Source: Lichenostomus cassidix
Lineage: Eukaryota; Chordata; Aves; Passeriformes; Meliphagidae
Assembly: GCA_008360975.2 (NCBI GenBank)
Contig: CM039184.1
Coordinates: 44,897,797 to 44,961,796, forward strand
Length of the DNA stretch: 64,000 nucleotides
Reading direction: 5' to 3'
Below the pieces are notes generated by a model that saw nothing but the letters and a program-made list of their open reading frames with translations, did not search any database and was not told the DNA's origin. Shown here one piece after another: positions 49,434 through 62,854 of this stretch (positions are counted from its first letter, which is position 1; every line of letters starts with the position of its first letter). Both the position numbers and the translations under genes were made by a program.

Positions 49434-52400
49434 TCTTGCCAACAGCTTCACACCGTGCTGCTTCCCATCCGGAGGGCTAATAATAGCAGTACATCCCCAT
49501 TGCTTTCTGCTTTGGAAGCAGCTGAGACATACTGAGTGAAGCTGCTTTTTTCCTTGTCAACTTGCTTTTCTGTGCCGATGTTTTAAGTGTTTGTTGGTTT
49601 GGTTTTTTTTTTCCATTTCTGAATCTGTATTTTTTTTTATTTCACATAAATAGCCTTGCAGGGAGCTGGATATAGGGGACGGCATCAGGATAGACACCCC
49701 CAGTAGAGCACTCTCTCTGTGTACATGCATAATGTTCTGTGTGTAAAGCTGCATGCCTGTAGCAAAACGCTGAGAAGCCTTTCACCAGAAATAATTCACT
49801 GGAGACAGAAATTTCCCGTATTTCTGTTTTTGCCCACAGCAAAATGTTATTTTCTCTGAAAAGCAAATTTAAGTGTACTAATCCATTCATATATCTTCAT
49901 GTTTAAAAAAAAACACATTGAACAACCCCATAGCTGATCTTTCCAACCCATAAAACAAATATTCTGTAGTATTATCTGTAAATGTTACTACTTTAATTTG
50001 TGCTTGAATGTTATTGTACTAGTTAGTAGAGCTTTTATGGCTAGAAACAGACATTTGTTTCGGTATGTTTTCATTAACTATGTGTTATTTGTATTTTAAC
50101 AAATTCTAAACTTTCAAGATCTTCATTGAGATGATTAATGAAATGTCTAATTCTGCTAAAAAATGAAAAATGACTGTATTATGCCTACAGTCAGAATGTT
50201 TTAGTAACAGTTGTGATTAGTACCAAAAAGTCTAATTTTCAAATGATTTTGTCTCTACTCTCAGACAAAAATAGCAGTGTTTTACAGAAACACAAAGCCC
50301 CCTTTTGAAATTCTTGTGTGATGTGCATGGCAACTATTAATAATTTAGTCACACTGTGTACAACAGCTCAGGATTTCTGTGTGTCATAGGTGTTTTTAAA
50401 CATTTAACAAATCTAGTGTTGAGGGTTGCAGCTATATCCTCATTTTAATTTACTGGCATTTTGTTTAAGCACGTTAATCTAAAAAAAACCAAAACAAACA
50501 CATATAACAACCAAACAAAAAACAGTTAAGCCAAGCAGGCTACAGGAGCAATCAAGCTCAAAGCAGGGCAGATGAACACTTATAATGGAAACAATGGCAT
50601 CTGGGACATCTAGTTTCCAGGAAAACAAACCAATGAGATTAATCAGAGCACTGGCGCAGATGCAGCCTACTTGCTTTTCTTGGGGAATTCAGGTTCACTG
50701 ATTCTCCCAGGATAAAAAGCTATGATGTACGGTAGCTATTCATCTCTTATTTATTTAGCCTTCTAACCCACAGAGATGTGAGTTGTGCTGGATGTCGGCA
50801 GTTGTTCTTAATGGAGTGGGTGTGGACTGGGGTTTGGACGTGCATCTTCAGTTGTCAGCAATGGGAGTTGCACATCCTCATCTCCAGTGCCCAGCCCTGG
50901 ATGCTTTCTGGCATCCTGCTGCTGGGAGCCAATGCTCAGGATCTTCCACGCCACGCCAACTCCAGCCAGGGCAACAGGAAGTGGGATTTACTGGGGCTGA
51001 CACAATCCAAAAGGGCACCAGGCAGTTTGACCTCCTTTCAGGAATTTCTCCTTCTCCTCCACGTGTATGTAGTGCCTCTGGCTGCTGCTGGATGCTGCAC
51101 AAGGTATTGACATACTTATCTGTGGGATGGATTCAAGGTCCTTTCTAATAACAGCAGTTGAAAGAAAAAGATAAATAATGTTTTCAGTCCTGTTTAATTA
51201 GTTTATACTAATGTTGTGACCTACAGGTTGCTACTTCAGTTGCTTGGGTACTTGGATGTTTTTAATGCAAAGTTTTGTGAGTGGAGCAGCATAGCCTCTA
51301 GTGTTCAGGACAGCCTGACACCCGGGAGCACAGGTTAACTGCCACAGATCTTTTGTACCCCAAACAAGCAGTTTTGTAAATCTCTCCCCACAGCCAGCTG
51401 AAGAGTCCCTGCAGTGTGTAGTGTGTCCGATGGTTTGCTCCATGGCTCAAAACTAGACTATGATAGGCAGAAAGCATTTTTGTTATTATCACACTATCTT
51501 TGGTTGCTGGCCAGTACAAACACTGGCCTCAGTCAGGACTCGTTATTCCCTTGGCTGTCAGCCACCAGAGATACCAGTTGAGGAGGAAGAGGGGGATGAT
51601 GGGTTTGCTAGAAACAAGGAAGGAGCTGGGGGACAGTGGGTGTGCAGTTACCATCACTGGGGCTGGCACAAGAGGAAGAAAAAGGGCACTGGGATTCACA
51701 CCGCAATCCCTCTCACACAATCCCTCTCTTCCTTTCTACCCTGTTCGTCAAAGGTTATGTTATTTGTATTGCATTGTTGAGGTTTGCTTTAGTTCCAGGG
51801 CATTTTTGTTCCTAAATGTGGAACGGGCAGCTTGGGGAATAGGGATTACAGTATAGCACAAAACCCATCTGGAGAGGCAGGCTCTGGAATCCAGCTAAGA
51901 AATAAAGAGATTTTAGGAGATTTGAAGAGGAGAAATGAAGGTGGGGAAAGGCTGTGCCAGACCTTTGCAGTTCAGCTGGGTGCCACACAAGTAGGAAAGA
52001 AAGGTACGTGGATGTGTTGTAGTGGAACTTTATGCGATTGATGTTGGGTGACAGTCTTTTTAGTTTTCTATTAGCAGTCTGATAATTATAGGTATTGTCA
52101 GGAAGCAAATACATGTCCCCTAATGTTGTCACCTGCACTAAAACCACTTCCCTGGCCGCTGTCAGTTGTCCCTCCTGTAGCAAAAATCTTGACACAGATG
52201 TTGTTCTTGTCCCTGCTCTTTGCCAAATCATGAAGAGCAGAGTGTGGAAAGCCAGGGTCCTCCCTCTTGAAGAGAAGCCAATGGAAACATCTGACAGAAG
52301 AACAAGAGGAACCTGTGAGGTCTACTTTGAGGAATCTCTGTGAGATGGTGGGATGTAGCCACACCAGCCCAATGTCTCTCACCTTTGTAAGGGTCTACAT

Positions 52401-55400
52401 GGGTGTTGAGGAGACCCTACCTCAGAGTCTATGCCTCCTCCTTTATATCCCCTTAAAGGGGCTTTGAAAGGCCTCTACTTTCTTTCTTTCTTATTTAAGA
52501 TATCTTCAGAAAGGAAATACTTGCCGAAGCATTCTTTTGACTTGAGATATATTATTCCCTCAGGTTAAAAACAAGGTATGTGGATGGAGGGGCAGCCTGT
52601 GGGGCTTTCCAAAGTGTGAGGACTTGGTGGCCCTGCTCACACCATTGCTATCCCTCTCCCTTCCTAGGAGGACCTGTGCAGTGGGATATTTCTCACTAGC
52701 AGGATTTTCTGCACCAAGAACCACTTAGAAATAAAATTAAATGGAAGGAAGTTGCAGGACTAGGCAGTGAATTAGCTCACCTTGTCCTCCTAAGGACATC
52801 GGTCACGTGAAAGCATAGGGTGGTTTTCAACCTAATCCCAATTCAGCACGTGGCCGTGCTGACTGAGCGAGTGCTGGGATGGGGCTGGGCATCGCGTGTG
52901 CTCAGCACAGGTCGAGCACTGGGGAGTCCTTGGCAGCCACTCTTGCTGGCACTGTTTCCCTCAAAGGATTAAACAGCTCCTGGCCTTGGTCCCTGCTGGT
53001 AATACATCAGATAGATCTACCCCACTAATCTGAATCAAGCCATTGTTTTTTAAAATCTATTGTTTGTTAGAGGGAAATGCACAATCTACTCCTACATGTG
53101 AAAAAAATTATTTTTTTTTTACCCCTCCTGAGTTTTACATGAAACAGTCAAAGGAATCTCACCAAATTAACTGGATCGAGTTTCCCCATATAACTTTTAT
53201 ACAATAACAACTCTCTTAAATTTCAAAACAGCACTTTGGACTGGAACAACCAGTAAAATTTAGTTTCTCTGCTCATTTAATTCAAAAATAAGAGATGCAA
53301 GTGCCAGCTGTCTTCTAGTGCCATTGAGCACATCCTTTTTACAGTAAAAACAATGAAGTGCATCCTCCCAGCCCCCTTACAACACTGAGCTTAACTGTGC
53401 AGCCAGCTTTTTAATTTCTGTTCAACTCAGTGGGGAAACTTTTGTCTGGCTTCAAGTCTGTCCTTGCAAAATTAGCCACACAGGGGCTGGGGAACATGAC
53501 AAAATTTATAAGCCTGGAGCACCTTTTGGGCTCATGTGTTAGTCCACTGCAAAAGCCACATGTTGGCCTCCTTACTCTGCGAAGCCGTGTTTATGGAAAT
53601 CTGTGTCAGATCTAAACTGTGAGGTTAATTAAAGCTGAAAGTGCTGGAAAGCAAGGCTTGAATGGAAATAGTCTTGAATGAAAATATAAATGAAATGTTT
53701 AGGATATCTGCCTTAAATTGCCCGGACAAGCATACTGAGATAAAATTCAGAGGGTCTTCTCCAGGGTGCTAAAATTGCATGTCTCTCAGAAAGCAGAACT
53801 GAGGTGAATTAAAGCAGAAAGGCATGAGTGTGTCAAAGTCTACCATTAGCTTCCACCCCTATGCTACAGCTTCACAAAGGGGCCAGCAGGGAAACACGGA
53901 GCTGATTTTCCTTCAGAATTCTGAGCTCTCTCCCAAAATCTCCAGCGAAGACCTACTAGTGTCCCTTTCTCAGCCTAGTCCTTCACTGCTGTTTGTCTGA
54001 CTCCACTCCACCAACCCTCTTCACCTGCCCTTCTACTCCTGTCCTCTGCTTCATACCTCTTCTGGTCCTTACCTTTGTTTATTCCCCTCCTCTCTCATGC
54101 CTTGATCCTGCTTCTGTTGTGCTTCTTTGTATTTCCAGCCTTTAGATTTGCACAGGAAAGCTTAAAATTTTAGTACAAATAAGGCCTGAAAGTCCACGGG
54201 TAGAATGCCATGTAGGTGAACTGCAAATATGCTGTATTATTGTTAGAAATACAGGAGGAGCTGTAATCTAAGCTCTTAGTATTGAAGTGCCCAAATTGAA
54301 TTTTCTAAATACATTGTTATTCAAGAACGTTTTATGTTAGCATAGGAGTGCAGCAGAAAGTAGTCATTTAACTGACTGCAAATATCTGGGTCTGGTCGCT
54401 CTTTGACCAAAGATTAATTGCACCTTTTAGCAGCACAGTGGGACCTGGGTCTCTCCCCCACCTTTTGCTACCCTCTCCCAGAGGCAGTACCTTTCCCCAC
54501 CAGCACATCCCTCCTGGCTTCTCAACAGATTAGAGTGCTGAGGTTTTGTGTTATGATTAAGTGTTACTGGTTAGCACTTTTTTCCCCAGCACTGTGATTC
54601 TAGGTGCAGAAATAAATTTGTCTGGGACAGTCCAGAAACCAAAACCCCCCTGAGAGTATTAAAAATTCATTGGTTCTGCCTGGGAATTTTGTGGGTAAGG
54701 AAAGTTGGCATTTCAGTTATCGATTGAGAAAGATCCTAATTAATTTCCTTCTATGCATACAAGAAAGTTGCCTTTAATTATTCCATTCACAGCTACCTGC
54801 GCATGCTTGAGATCAGAATTAGACCTTTTATTCTTCTGGATTGTTTTTTTCAAGGCTTCTCACACTTTTGGAAAAGGCTAACATTGGCCAGTGTCAATCT
54901 CAACAAACATATATTGCTGCCAAAAGTAAAACCTGAGCCAGCCAAAAAAAAAGTAAAACCCTGCCAAGATGGAAAGGCAATGCAACAATTATGGTTGGCA
55001 GAAAGGTTTCTTTTCATGAATGACTTATGTCTCAGTTATGTTTGATTTTTGTGTAAGCTGCTCAGAAGAAGGGTGCTTACATGCCTGGCCCATGTAACAG
55101 GAGCACAGAGGGGTCAAACCTTATACCACTTGGAGGCTCCTTCACAGCAGGTAATCCACTTTGAAATGGGGACCAAAGAGGGCAAAGCACCAAAGGTCTG
55201 GTGGGGTAAGAGGAAGGAATGAGGTGGTGGGAGTTGCAGGAGGTGGGTTATTACTTACAAGCAGCAGACTTGTTTCTTGTCTGACATTAAGCCACACAGG
55301 CCGTATGCTGCAAGTTTGGCCGACCTCCGCATCTCTCTGACAATTAACCTAGTTTAACACTGGCACTGGCAGCATGACAAGGATATTTTTCCTTTAGCTA

Positions 55401-55812
55401 TTTCTCTGACAAATCTGCCAGAACTGGGCTGTCCTGCAACGTGAGGATAAGCACTGCTCTTGCAGAGCTCTTATGCCAGTCATAGCTTAAATCCTGTGCT
55501 GAATACTGGTACTGAGATCAACTGCAATGTGGCTTGTTACACTGTAGGGAAGCAGACTAGTAGGTCTGAGGGTCTTCTTGGATATTTTTAACACTCTTGA
55601 CCTTTTGGGTGAATCTGCCTTCAAGGACGCCAGTCCACAGGGTAGCCAATCTCATTTCATGACCCTCTCCATGATAACAGCTATTGTTCAGGAACTAGCA
55701 CTGATTTTCTGCATCTTGGTGTGTGACAGCATGTCAAGACTGCTTCCCTGAGCCATGCAGTAACTGAATGCACAAGGATGGCAACAGCACAGGACACAAG
55801 AGCAGAGGTTTT

Positions 55813-55839
55813 ATTGCCAGTGGTAACACCACTGGCAAT
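55813..55839. repeat. Perfect hairpin, 12-bp arms, 3-base loop
   Basis: ATTGCCAGTGGT (55813-55824) and ACCACTGGCAAT (55828-55839) flank AAC. It is in LNX1 intronic DNA downstream of the p70 exon. Confidence 0.95.
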
Positions 55840-58800
55840 GTTGGTCTAATAACAGCCTATGTGGTAGCATGCATGTGACTGCTTGAGGCTTCCTGTTTCA
55901 AAAGGAGGGTCCAGGCCTGTCCCTCTGTGTTGAACTGGTACCTCAGTGGAGGTGTCTGTTAGTCAATGACATGTCACATGTAATGACTAAACCCCCACTA
56001 CCCCCAAAGAATTGCTGGCTTAGATCTGAACTCTATTTTGGAATTAAGAAAGTGAACTTTTTTTGTAACATAGAAAGCTGAATGCACCCATTGGCCTCAG
56101 CCAAGTTGCAGCTGGTGAAGACTGCATTTCACCAGTGAATCCTTGGACTCTCCCTAGAACATGCTTTATCCATTAATTTAATTTATTAATTGACAACAGA
56201 TTCTGAATACCAAGCAAGGCAAGTTCAGCAGCAGCCCAGTGAAACGGCTGGAGATTTCAACAGATGCTGTGCAACTTTTGCACAAAGGAAAAATTCTGTA
56301 AAGCATCCATAACTTTTACATATTGTACAATATATCCTCCCCATACAAAAGAAATTAGGCTGACTGTAACAGTGGGCAAGTCGAGTCATATTTTCAGGAA
56401 GTTTCTTTCTCACTTTGGCTGGATTTCTTCTGGCAGCATCCTCAAAATTTTATTGATAAAGTCTTAATCTCCTCAGCAGTGCAGACACACAACCAGATTT
56501 GTAACAATGACACATTGCATTGACTGTATCTGCTCTCATTTTCTCTTTTTATCAAGACACTGAGCTGAGTACAGAGGATACCTGGGTGAGGAGTAAAAAA
56601 TCACCATTGACTCCTCTGTTTTAATGGAGTCTTGTTTTATGTCTTGTTCCATAACATTGTTGTGCACATGGCATGAAATAGGCTAAGACAAGATATTTGC
56701 AGTTTCTGGAGCCATTTTAATTTTTATTTGCTCTTCTACTATCTCACTGCATATTATTTACCTGAATAATGTAAAATAAGTTAATAAGATGCCTTTAGAC
56801 CTATAAATTTCAGCTTTAAAGTCAATCATTAGTGTATTACTCTGTAATTTGTTTTTCTCTCTTCAGCTCTCCTGAAATCACGTTGGCAGGAAGCAAGTGT
56901 TTTAGATCAGCAAGTCATTTCTTGTGCATATGTTGGGAAGCTTACACCTCTCTCTGTATTACGCATTGCAGTCCCATCATTCACTAGACAGTGTGTAATA
57001 TATTTTTAATGTAGAACTTCAATAATTTAGCAACCTCTTAAATAGAAGTCAAGGGAAATCTGGCATGCTCCAAGGATTGTATTCTCCTTTCTCCTCTGCA
57101 GAACTTAGTGAATGGATAAGATTAGTAGACTTATGGCCTGGGGGTTTTTGTGTTTTATTAAAAAGAGACAGTACTAATTTGGAAGGCATAATTCGGGTAT
57201 TTTCTTTTCTCCTCCCATATGTGATAAACATTACTGTTACGTGTTATTTTTAACAAACATCTAGTTAGCACTGATGATATTCCACTCATTTTAATTTTCC
57301 TTCCCATGTAGAAGGAGTAGTGGAATGGTTTCACAGAAACATCCACAGAGGCCTCTTCACTTGCAGATTTTATAATTCAACAGTATGAAAGGCCAGAAAA
57401 CATCCCTTGTGGAGCAGGCTGTTATGGAGAGGCGATGGGCATGATTAACCAAATCTGTCCTGTGATCCATGGGAGACCACTGAAAGCAGAGAGTATGCTG
57501 TGCTGCTGCTATTATAGGATGTGTAGGTTGATATGGATGAGCAAAGCTGTTTCACTCAATATGTATGAACATCTCCTGCCAAGAGGCTAAATTACAGTCA
57601 GAAATAAGCGCTCTATATGAAAAGCACATGTTGCAACTCAGCCCTTTGCCAGGCGCGTTTTGCAGTGGGAGCAGGAATCCCAGGAGTTGGTTGTGGCTTG
57701 CCCTTGGCAGCTCCCAAAGGAGCATCACCTCTGGTTCTGATTTAAACAATTGGCACATCTCTCCTTCAAGCGTTACTACCTGGTTTGTATTTACAGCAGG
57801 AAGATGGCACTGCTGGAGAGAGGATGACTAAGATTCTTTTCCAAATGCAGTGTGTATATACTGGTGTTTCTTTTTTGTTCTTGGCACTCCTGTGCCAGCA
57901 GTTGTCATTGGGATCTGTTGAGGGGATGAGCAGAGTTGAAAGTGCCAGTTGCTGCTACTACTTGGCTCCAACCCAGACTGTGATGGAAACATTGATACTA
58001 ATAATATTACCAAATTAGTTAATTAGTTTAGATATGCTGAGAAGATTCTGCTGTGGATGCCCAGTGGTATCTACTGCAACCCATGCCATCCTTGTGTCGC
58101 CCTGCTACAGTCCGGACCCTGGCATAAAATTGGCAGAATCTTGTGCATCCCACACACCCCACGGTGTTGGGAACATGCTGTGTTCTCAACATCTGCTTTC
58201 CACCTGCACTGTGCTGTCATGGGTCAAGGATATGGCCAAACAAATGTACTTTCCTTGGTGCCATGTCTGTAAATTTTTTCAGTGTCCATTTTTAAATGGC
58301 ATTTAAATTTTGCATAACTTGAGGAATTTTAGTGGATTGAATATGTGCAGTTTCTAGCAAACGTGCTGCTTTCAGTTTCTTCCCTCAGAGGAGATTAAAT
58401 TCCAGTACATTTTTGTTTTATTCTTCCAAGGCATGAGTGTAATGAAGTTGGACAGTAATGGTTTCTGCATTTCACTTTTTTCCGCTCTTTCCCCAGTGGC
58501 CTAAGTATCTGTAAGTTTGAAGGCGCTTACAGTTATGGTCTTTGAGTTCAAAATAAATCAGAAGAGAACGGACCAAAACAGGACACAGCATCTAATAAGA
58601 TATATTGTATGCATATAAACTTGCACTTAATATGTTGAGCTGACAAAGCAAACAAATTCAGTCCAGCAAATCTACCCTTTTCATAGTCTAGGTTTGGATA
58701 ATAGTGAAGTGACCCAAGTGAACAAAAGAAATTCATGAGGGGAGGCCAAGACGGAGTAACCCTCTTCTGGAGCTGATGAACTGTAATCCATACCAGATAT

Positions 58801-58845
58801 TTTAAGAAAACATTTGCTCCTGTTCCACTTACCTCACAATGTCCT

Positions 58846-58865
58846 CTCCTCTCCGCTCCTCTCCG
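58846..58865 (+). repeat. Two exact copies of a CTCCTCTCCG 10-mer
   Basis: The unit occurs at 58846-58855 and 58856-58865, inside a longer pyrimidine-rich stretch (about 58842-58874). Confidence 0.9.
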
Positions 58866-61800
58866 CTCTGCTCCAGCAGATGCTAAGTTAGATCATTCAT
58901 ATTTTTGCTAACTGCATATTTGCAGAGAGGTTAACAGTCTCTTTCTTAGAGAGAAAATGCATTTCACAGATTTGCTTTTTGTTAAGGGCTGCTAATTGTT
59001 GCTCAGATCTTCCTGTGCTTCATGTCTCCTCTGTTTTTCAAGTCTCCAGCAAACAGAAGTTGACAACCAACACAAAAAATACCATAGTGATTTTGTGCCC
59101 TGTGGTGCTTTACAACACCAAGGGAACTCGCAGCTGACAGCATGAGGGTTTAGTCTGTGATGAAAGAGCTTGATTTGTTTGCATGTTGGCTAAAAATAAC
59201 GCTTTGCTCTTAAATAGGTGCTTATCTTTTTGCAGTGTTACATAAACTCTCTGGGCGCTACCTACCAAGCATGAATTGGCTGCTTCTGCCCTATTTATGT
59301 TTTGAGAAAAGGTGCAGGTTTGAGTCTTTAAATAGGTTCTTCTGTTGGTTCTCTTGACAAGATTTGTAAAACTCATTCAGTCTCTATCATCACTAGTACC
59401 AGTCTGTGTTTTGGCTTCTTTAGCCATTTTCCACCTGACTGTTCCTGGCTACACTAAATCTTTGTCTTTGCCTTGCTTCTTCTCAATTCCTGTTTTCTTT
59501 ACACCTCTGCTTTTGCCTCTTGCCTCTCCCACACATCTGACCCAATAGGTTCAGCTATACCAAGGAATCAAGTTTATCAGGGAAGTGTGGCTTTGAACAC
59601 TCAACAGCATGACAGCAACATGTTTTTTCTCCCTGGTAAAGGAGAACTGAACTAGTTTGAAAACGTTAGGTGCTCTTGGGTTGACCTGTGAATAGAGTTC
59701 ACCAACTGTAATTTCAAAACCACTTAAAGTTGGTAGGTTCAATTAATCCATTGATAGACACTTCTGCTGGAGCTGCACAAGCCCTGTCCTCTGTTGCAGT
59801 GGTGGCAAGGCACTCTTTGCCTCCTTCTTTCATCTGTGTAATAGTGATAGCCAGTGAAAGGACTATTCCCTTGAGTGTCTTGTCTTGTTGAAGAAGAGAA
59901 AGAAGAAAAGAGAGAAACTGGCTGACTTGATCTGTCAAGGACCCTTGTGGTTGACTCCAATGGTGCTGAACACACCAAGCAATGTGTCCTCTATCACCTT
60001 GCACTGTTGCAGTACTGCAAAACTCTGAACTGATTATGTGTCTTACTTTAAATTTATGGATTAATGGAGGAGTAATGTATTGTGAATTTAAACTGTAGAA
60101 CTTAGCTTCATCAAAACATATGAAGATGAAGGCTAAAAGCAAGGAAATCTTTATGGGTTGACCAGATTTAGTTAGACTCCCTTTATAATAACTTCACTTT
60201 AGCAGTCTTAGTGAATTCTAAATGTTTATCTGTTAAACTAAACATAGGTTAAGGCAGGTCGTGGAAATAGCTCAGCTGAAGAGCTGACATCTAATCACAG
60301 TTTTATCAACTGATCTTCTGCCTAGTTAAATTACCATCTGAACTGAAATTCTTAAAAGAGTCGTAAACTGTCCTATGAAACCCACTACAAATGGTGAGAA
60401 TAAAATAAGCCAAAAAATAATAGGGGTCATAAATTCTCTCCCTGTATAATTCAATTCCTCTTGATTTAGTTGATTTGTTTCATTCAAGAGCCTTGCTGTA
60501 GTTGTTCTCTGTCTACTATTCCAGTACTTAGACAGAGGATGCTACGGAAGAAGTAATGAAAACCGCAATATCAACATGCTTGATTTTTTCCTCACCTAAA
60601 TTAATTCTACATACATATTATTCCATTGACTTCAACAAATTACTCTCTCGAATTTCATTTGAATTAATTTGGAAGAAAATAAGGTTTTGCATACATGGGA
60701 AAACTTCTGTTTTTCACACCTATAGAACAGAGAGAGAATAGTAGAGCAGGGAGATAGAATAGTAGAGATCAAAAAAATAGTTTTTGTTAAGGAGAGTCTA
60801 ATCACGCTAATTCACACCGTGCAGTTTGTAGCAGAAACAGCAATTTTAAAAATCAACATCCCTTAAGGTCATGTGGGTGAATGAGATTAAACAATATGAA
60901 TAAAATATCATGGACTCCAGCTTCTGCAATCTCTGTGACAACCCCTCCCTCCCTCAAAAAATACACAACTCTGCATGGGAGCTTTGTAAAACCTCAGACT
61001 GCACTTTTCCTGTTCCTTGTGACAATGGTAGTTGTATGATAACAGATCTTAAAAAATAGTGACTTTTCTCATGCTTTTTTGTTGTTGAAATTTATCTCCC
61101 CGCATTGGCAAACACAAATTCCAAGACTTTAACACTGACCAGAAAGTCCCTTTGGGGCAGGATGTTTTCAGGAGAGCAGAAGGACTTGTGATAAAACAGC
61201 AACCCATTGCTGAATGGTCAGATCTGCTGGCTGACGGGCCAGGGTGCAGAAAGGTTACTGTTTGTCTCCAGCTCTGAATCTTTTAAGTCCTTGCAAGGGT
61301 CATGCATGCCACCACAGAAGGCTTCAGTGGATTTAGGGATGAACAGACTTGCTGCCTGTCTCATAATTTACTGAAGAAGCTGAACAGCACAGTTATAGGC
61401 TAAGGATTAATCCTGGTTCCCTCTCACCACCTCTCACTGACCACAGTGATGGGTATGAAGTAGGAATCAGTTTGATGTCTCCATTTCACCTCGCTGTGCC
61501 AGGCATAAGGAAGCAGAGGATTGAGATTTGGTGTTTTTCTTCTGTTGACTGAAGGAAAAGTCTGGGCTTACTGTTTCTTCATTCAAAATCTTCTGTGTGA
61601 TTCTTTTCCTCTTCTCCTGGCAGTGCCTGATAGTGGGGTAGGTCTGGCACCATTTGACACACCTTCCTCAGTCTGTTCCCATCCTCTTTCCTAGGGAGGC
61701 TGTGGACACAAAGGAGGACAAGAGATAGCACGTGAGACTTGCTCTGGCTTGCTGCATGGGCATACATGGGCAGGACTTTAAAACAGCCTTGAGACAGTGT

Positions 61801-62835
61801 TTTGCCTCTGAAGGTGTGTGAGTTCCTGCAGAACCCAGGAACAAGCAGCATTTTGTTGTTTTTATTGGGACAACTGGCCCTTCATGGACCAAATGTCTTG
61901 CCAAGGGGGCAGTCACAGAGAGAGAGGTAGAGTCATGAGTATGACATGAAATCCTGCTGGGACATTCTGTAGAAATATCTGTGACTGGGCAGGAGAGGGC
62001 TCATATAGGGCTACCTCAGCTGCAGCATCTGCACTGAGACACGCCTGTTTCTCTCCTTTGTCAGAGAGAAACAGAGGAACTGGATCCTAAGTAATTTTAT
62101 AATTTACATATCTGTTTTTCAAGCAGTGTTTGCTATTTGGAAAGTTAGACAGGCCTGAGAAATGTTTTCAAGAAAAGCTTATGACTCTGTGAAGCACTAT
62201 TCTGGAATCACCTATTGTGCTGTCTGACGATGACAACTCCCTCGGCACCTATTTTTTTCCCCTCTCTGACATTTCCAAAAAGAACAGCTGTGCTGCTTAT
62301 GGTCCCCTGTGCCAGGGAAACAGTTGCTGATGTTATCCTCCCCGCCCTTCTGGCTACTTTGCAAAGAGTGCTTCTTCCAGGTCTTCTGAAATAGTCACAT
62401 TGCAGAGAAATGGTCCTCACCCTTGCAAGGCAATGGTGAGTTGTCAGGTCCATGGCTGAGCTCAGAAATTCAGGTGATTCTGCATCTTTAACAACACACA
62501 CATGGATGTAGTGACATATTTAGTAACACATGGGTGTTTGAATTCCCAAGCTCCTTTGTGCTTTTAGGAGGTAAGTGGGTGTTACTTTCATTCCCCTCAA
62601 TCCTTTTTGCTAGAGATGCTGAGGGAATAAAAGTGCTGCTCCTACAGTTAGGGCTTTAGAGCAATGTTTTGATTCTTACTGCTTTTTGTGCTATGGTAGT
62701 TTAAAGAGCCAAACCCTCTGTTGTGGGAGATGTTGAACAAAGAAAACATGGTAAGCCATAAGAACTTTTTATTACACCTTAAACAAAGCAAACCTGTGAC
62801 TAATTTTCAAGATGTGGCATACTGAGGGGCAGACC

Positions 62836-62854
62836 GGGTCTCTCAAAGAGACCC
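62836..62854. repeat. Small hairpin, 8-bp arms
   Basis: GGGTCTCT and AGAGACCC pair around CAA. It is short enough that one such site in 64 kb may be chance. Confidence 0.8.

Noticed and set aside
52095..52470. Possible retroviral gag remnant (PPLYPLK-like word)
   Set aside because: One proline-rich word without neighbouring capsid or nucleocapsid motifs is not enough.
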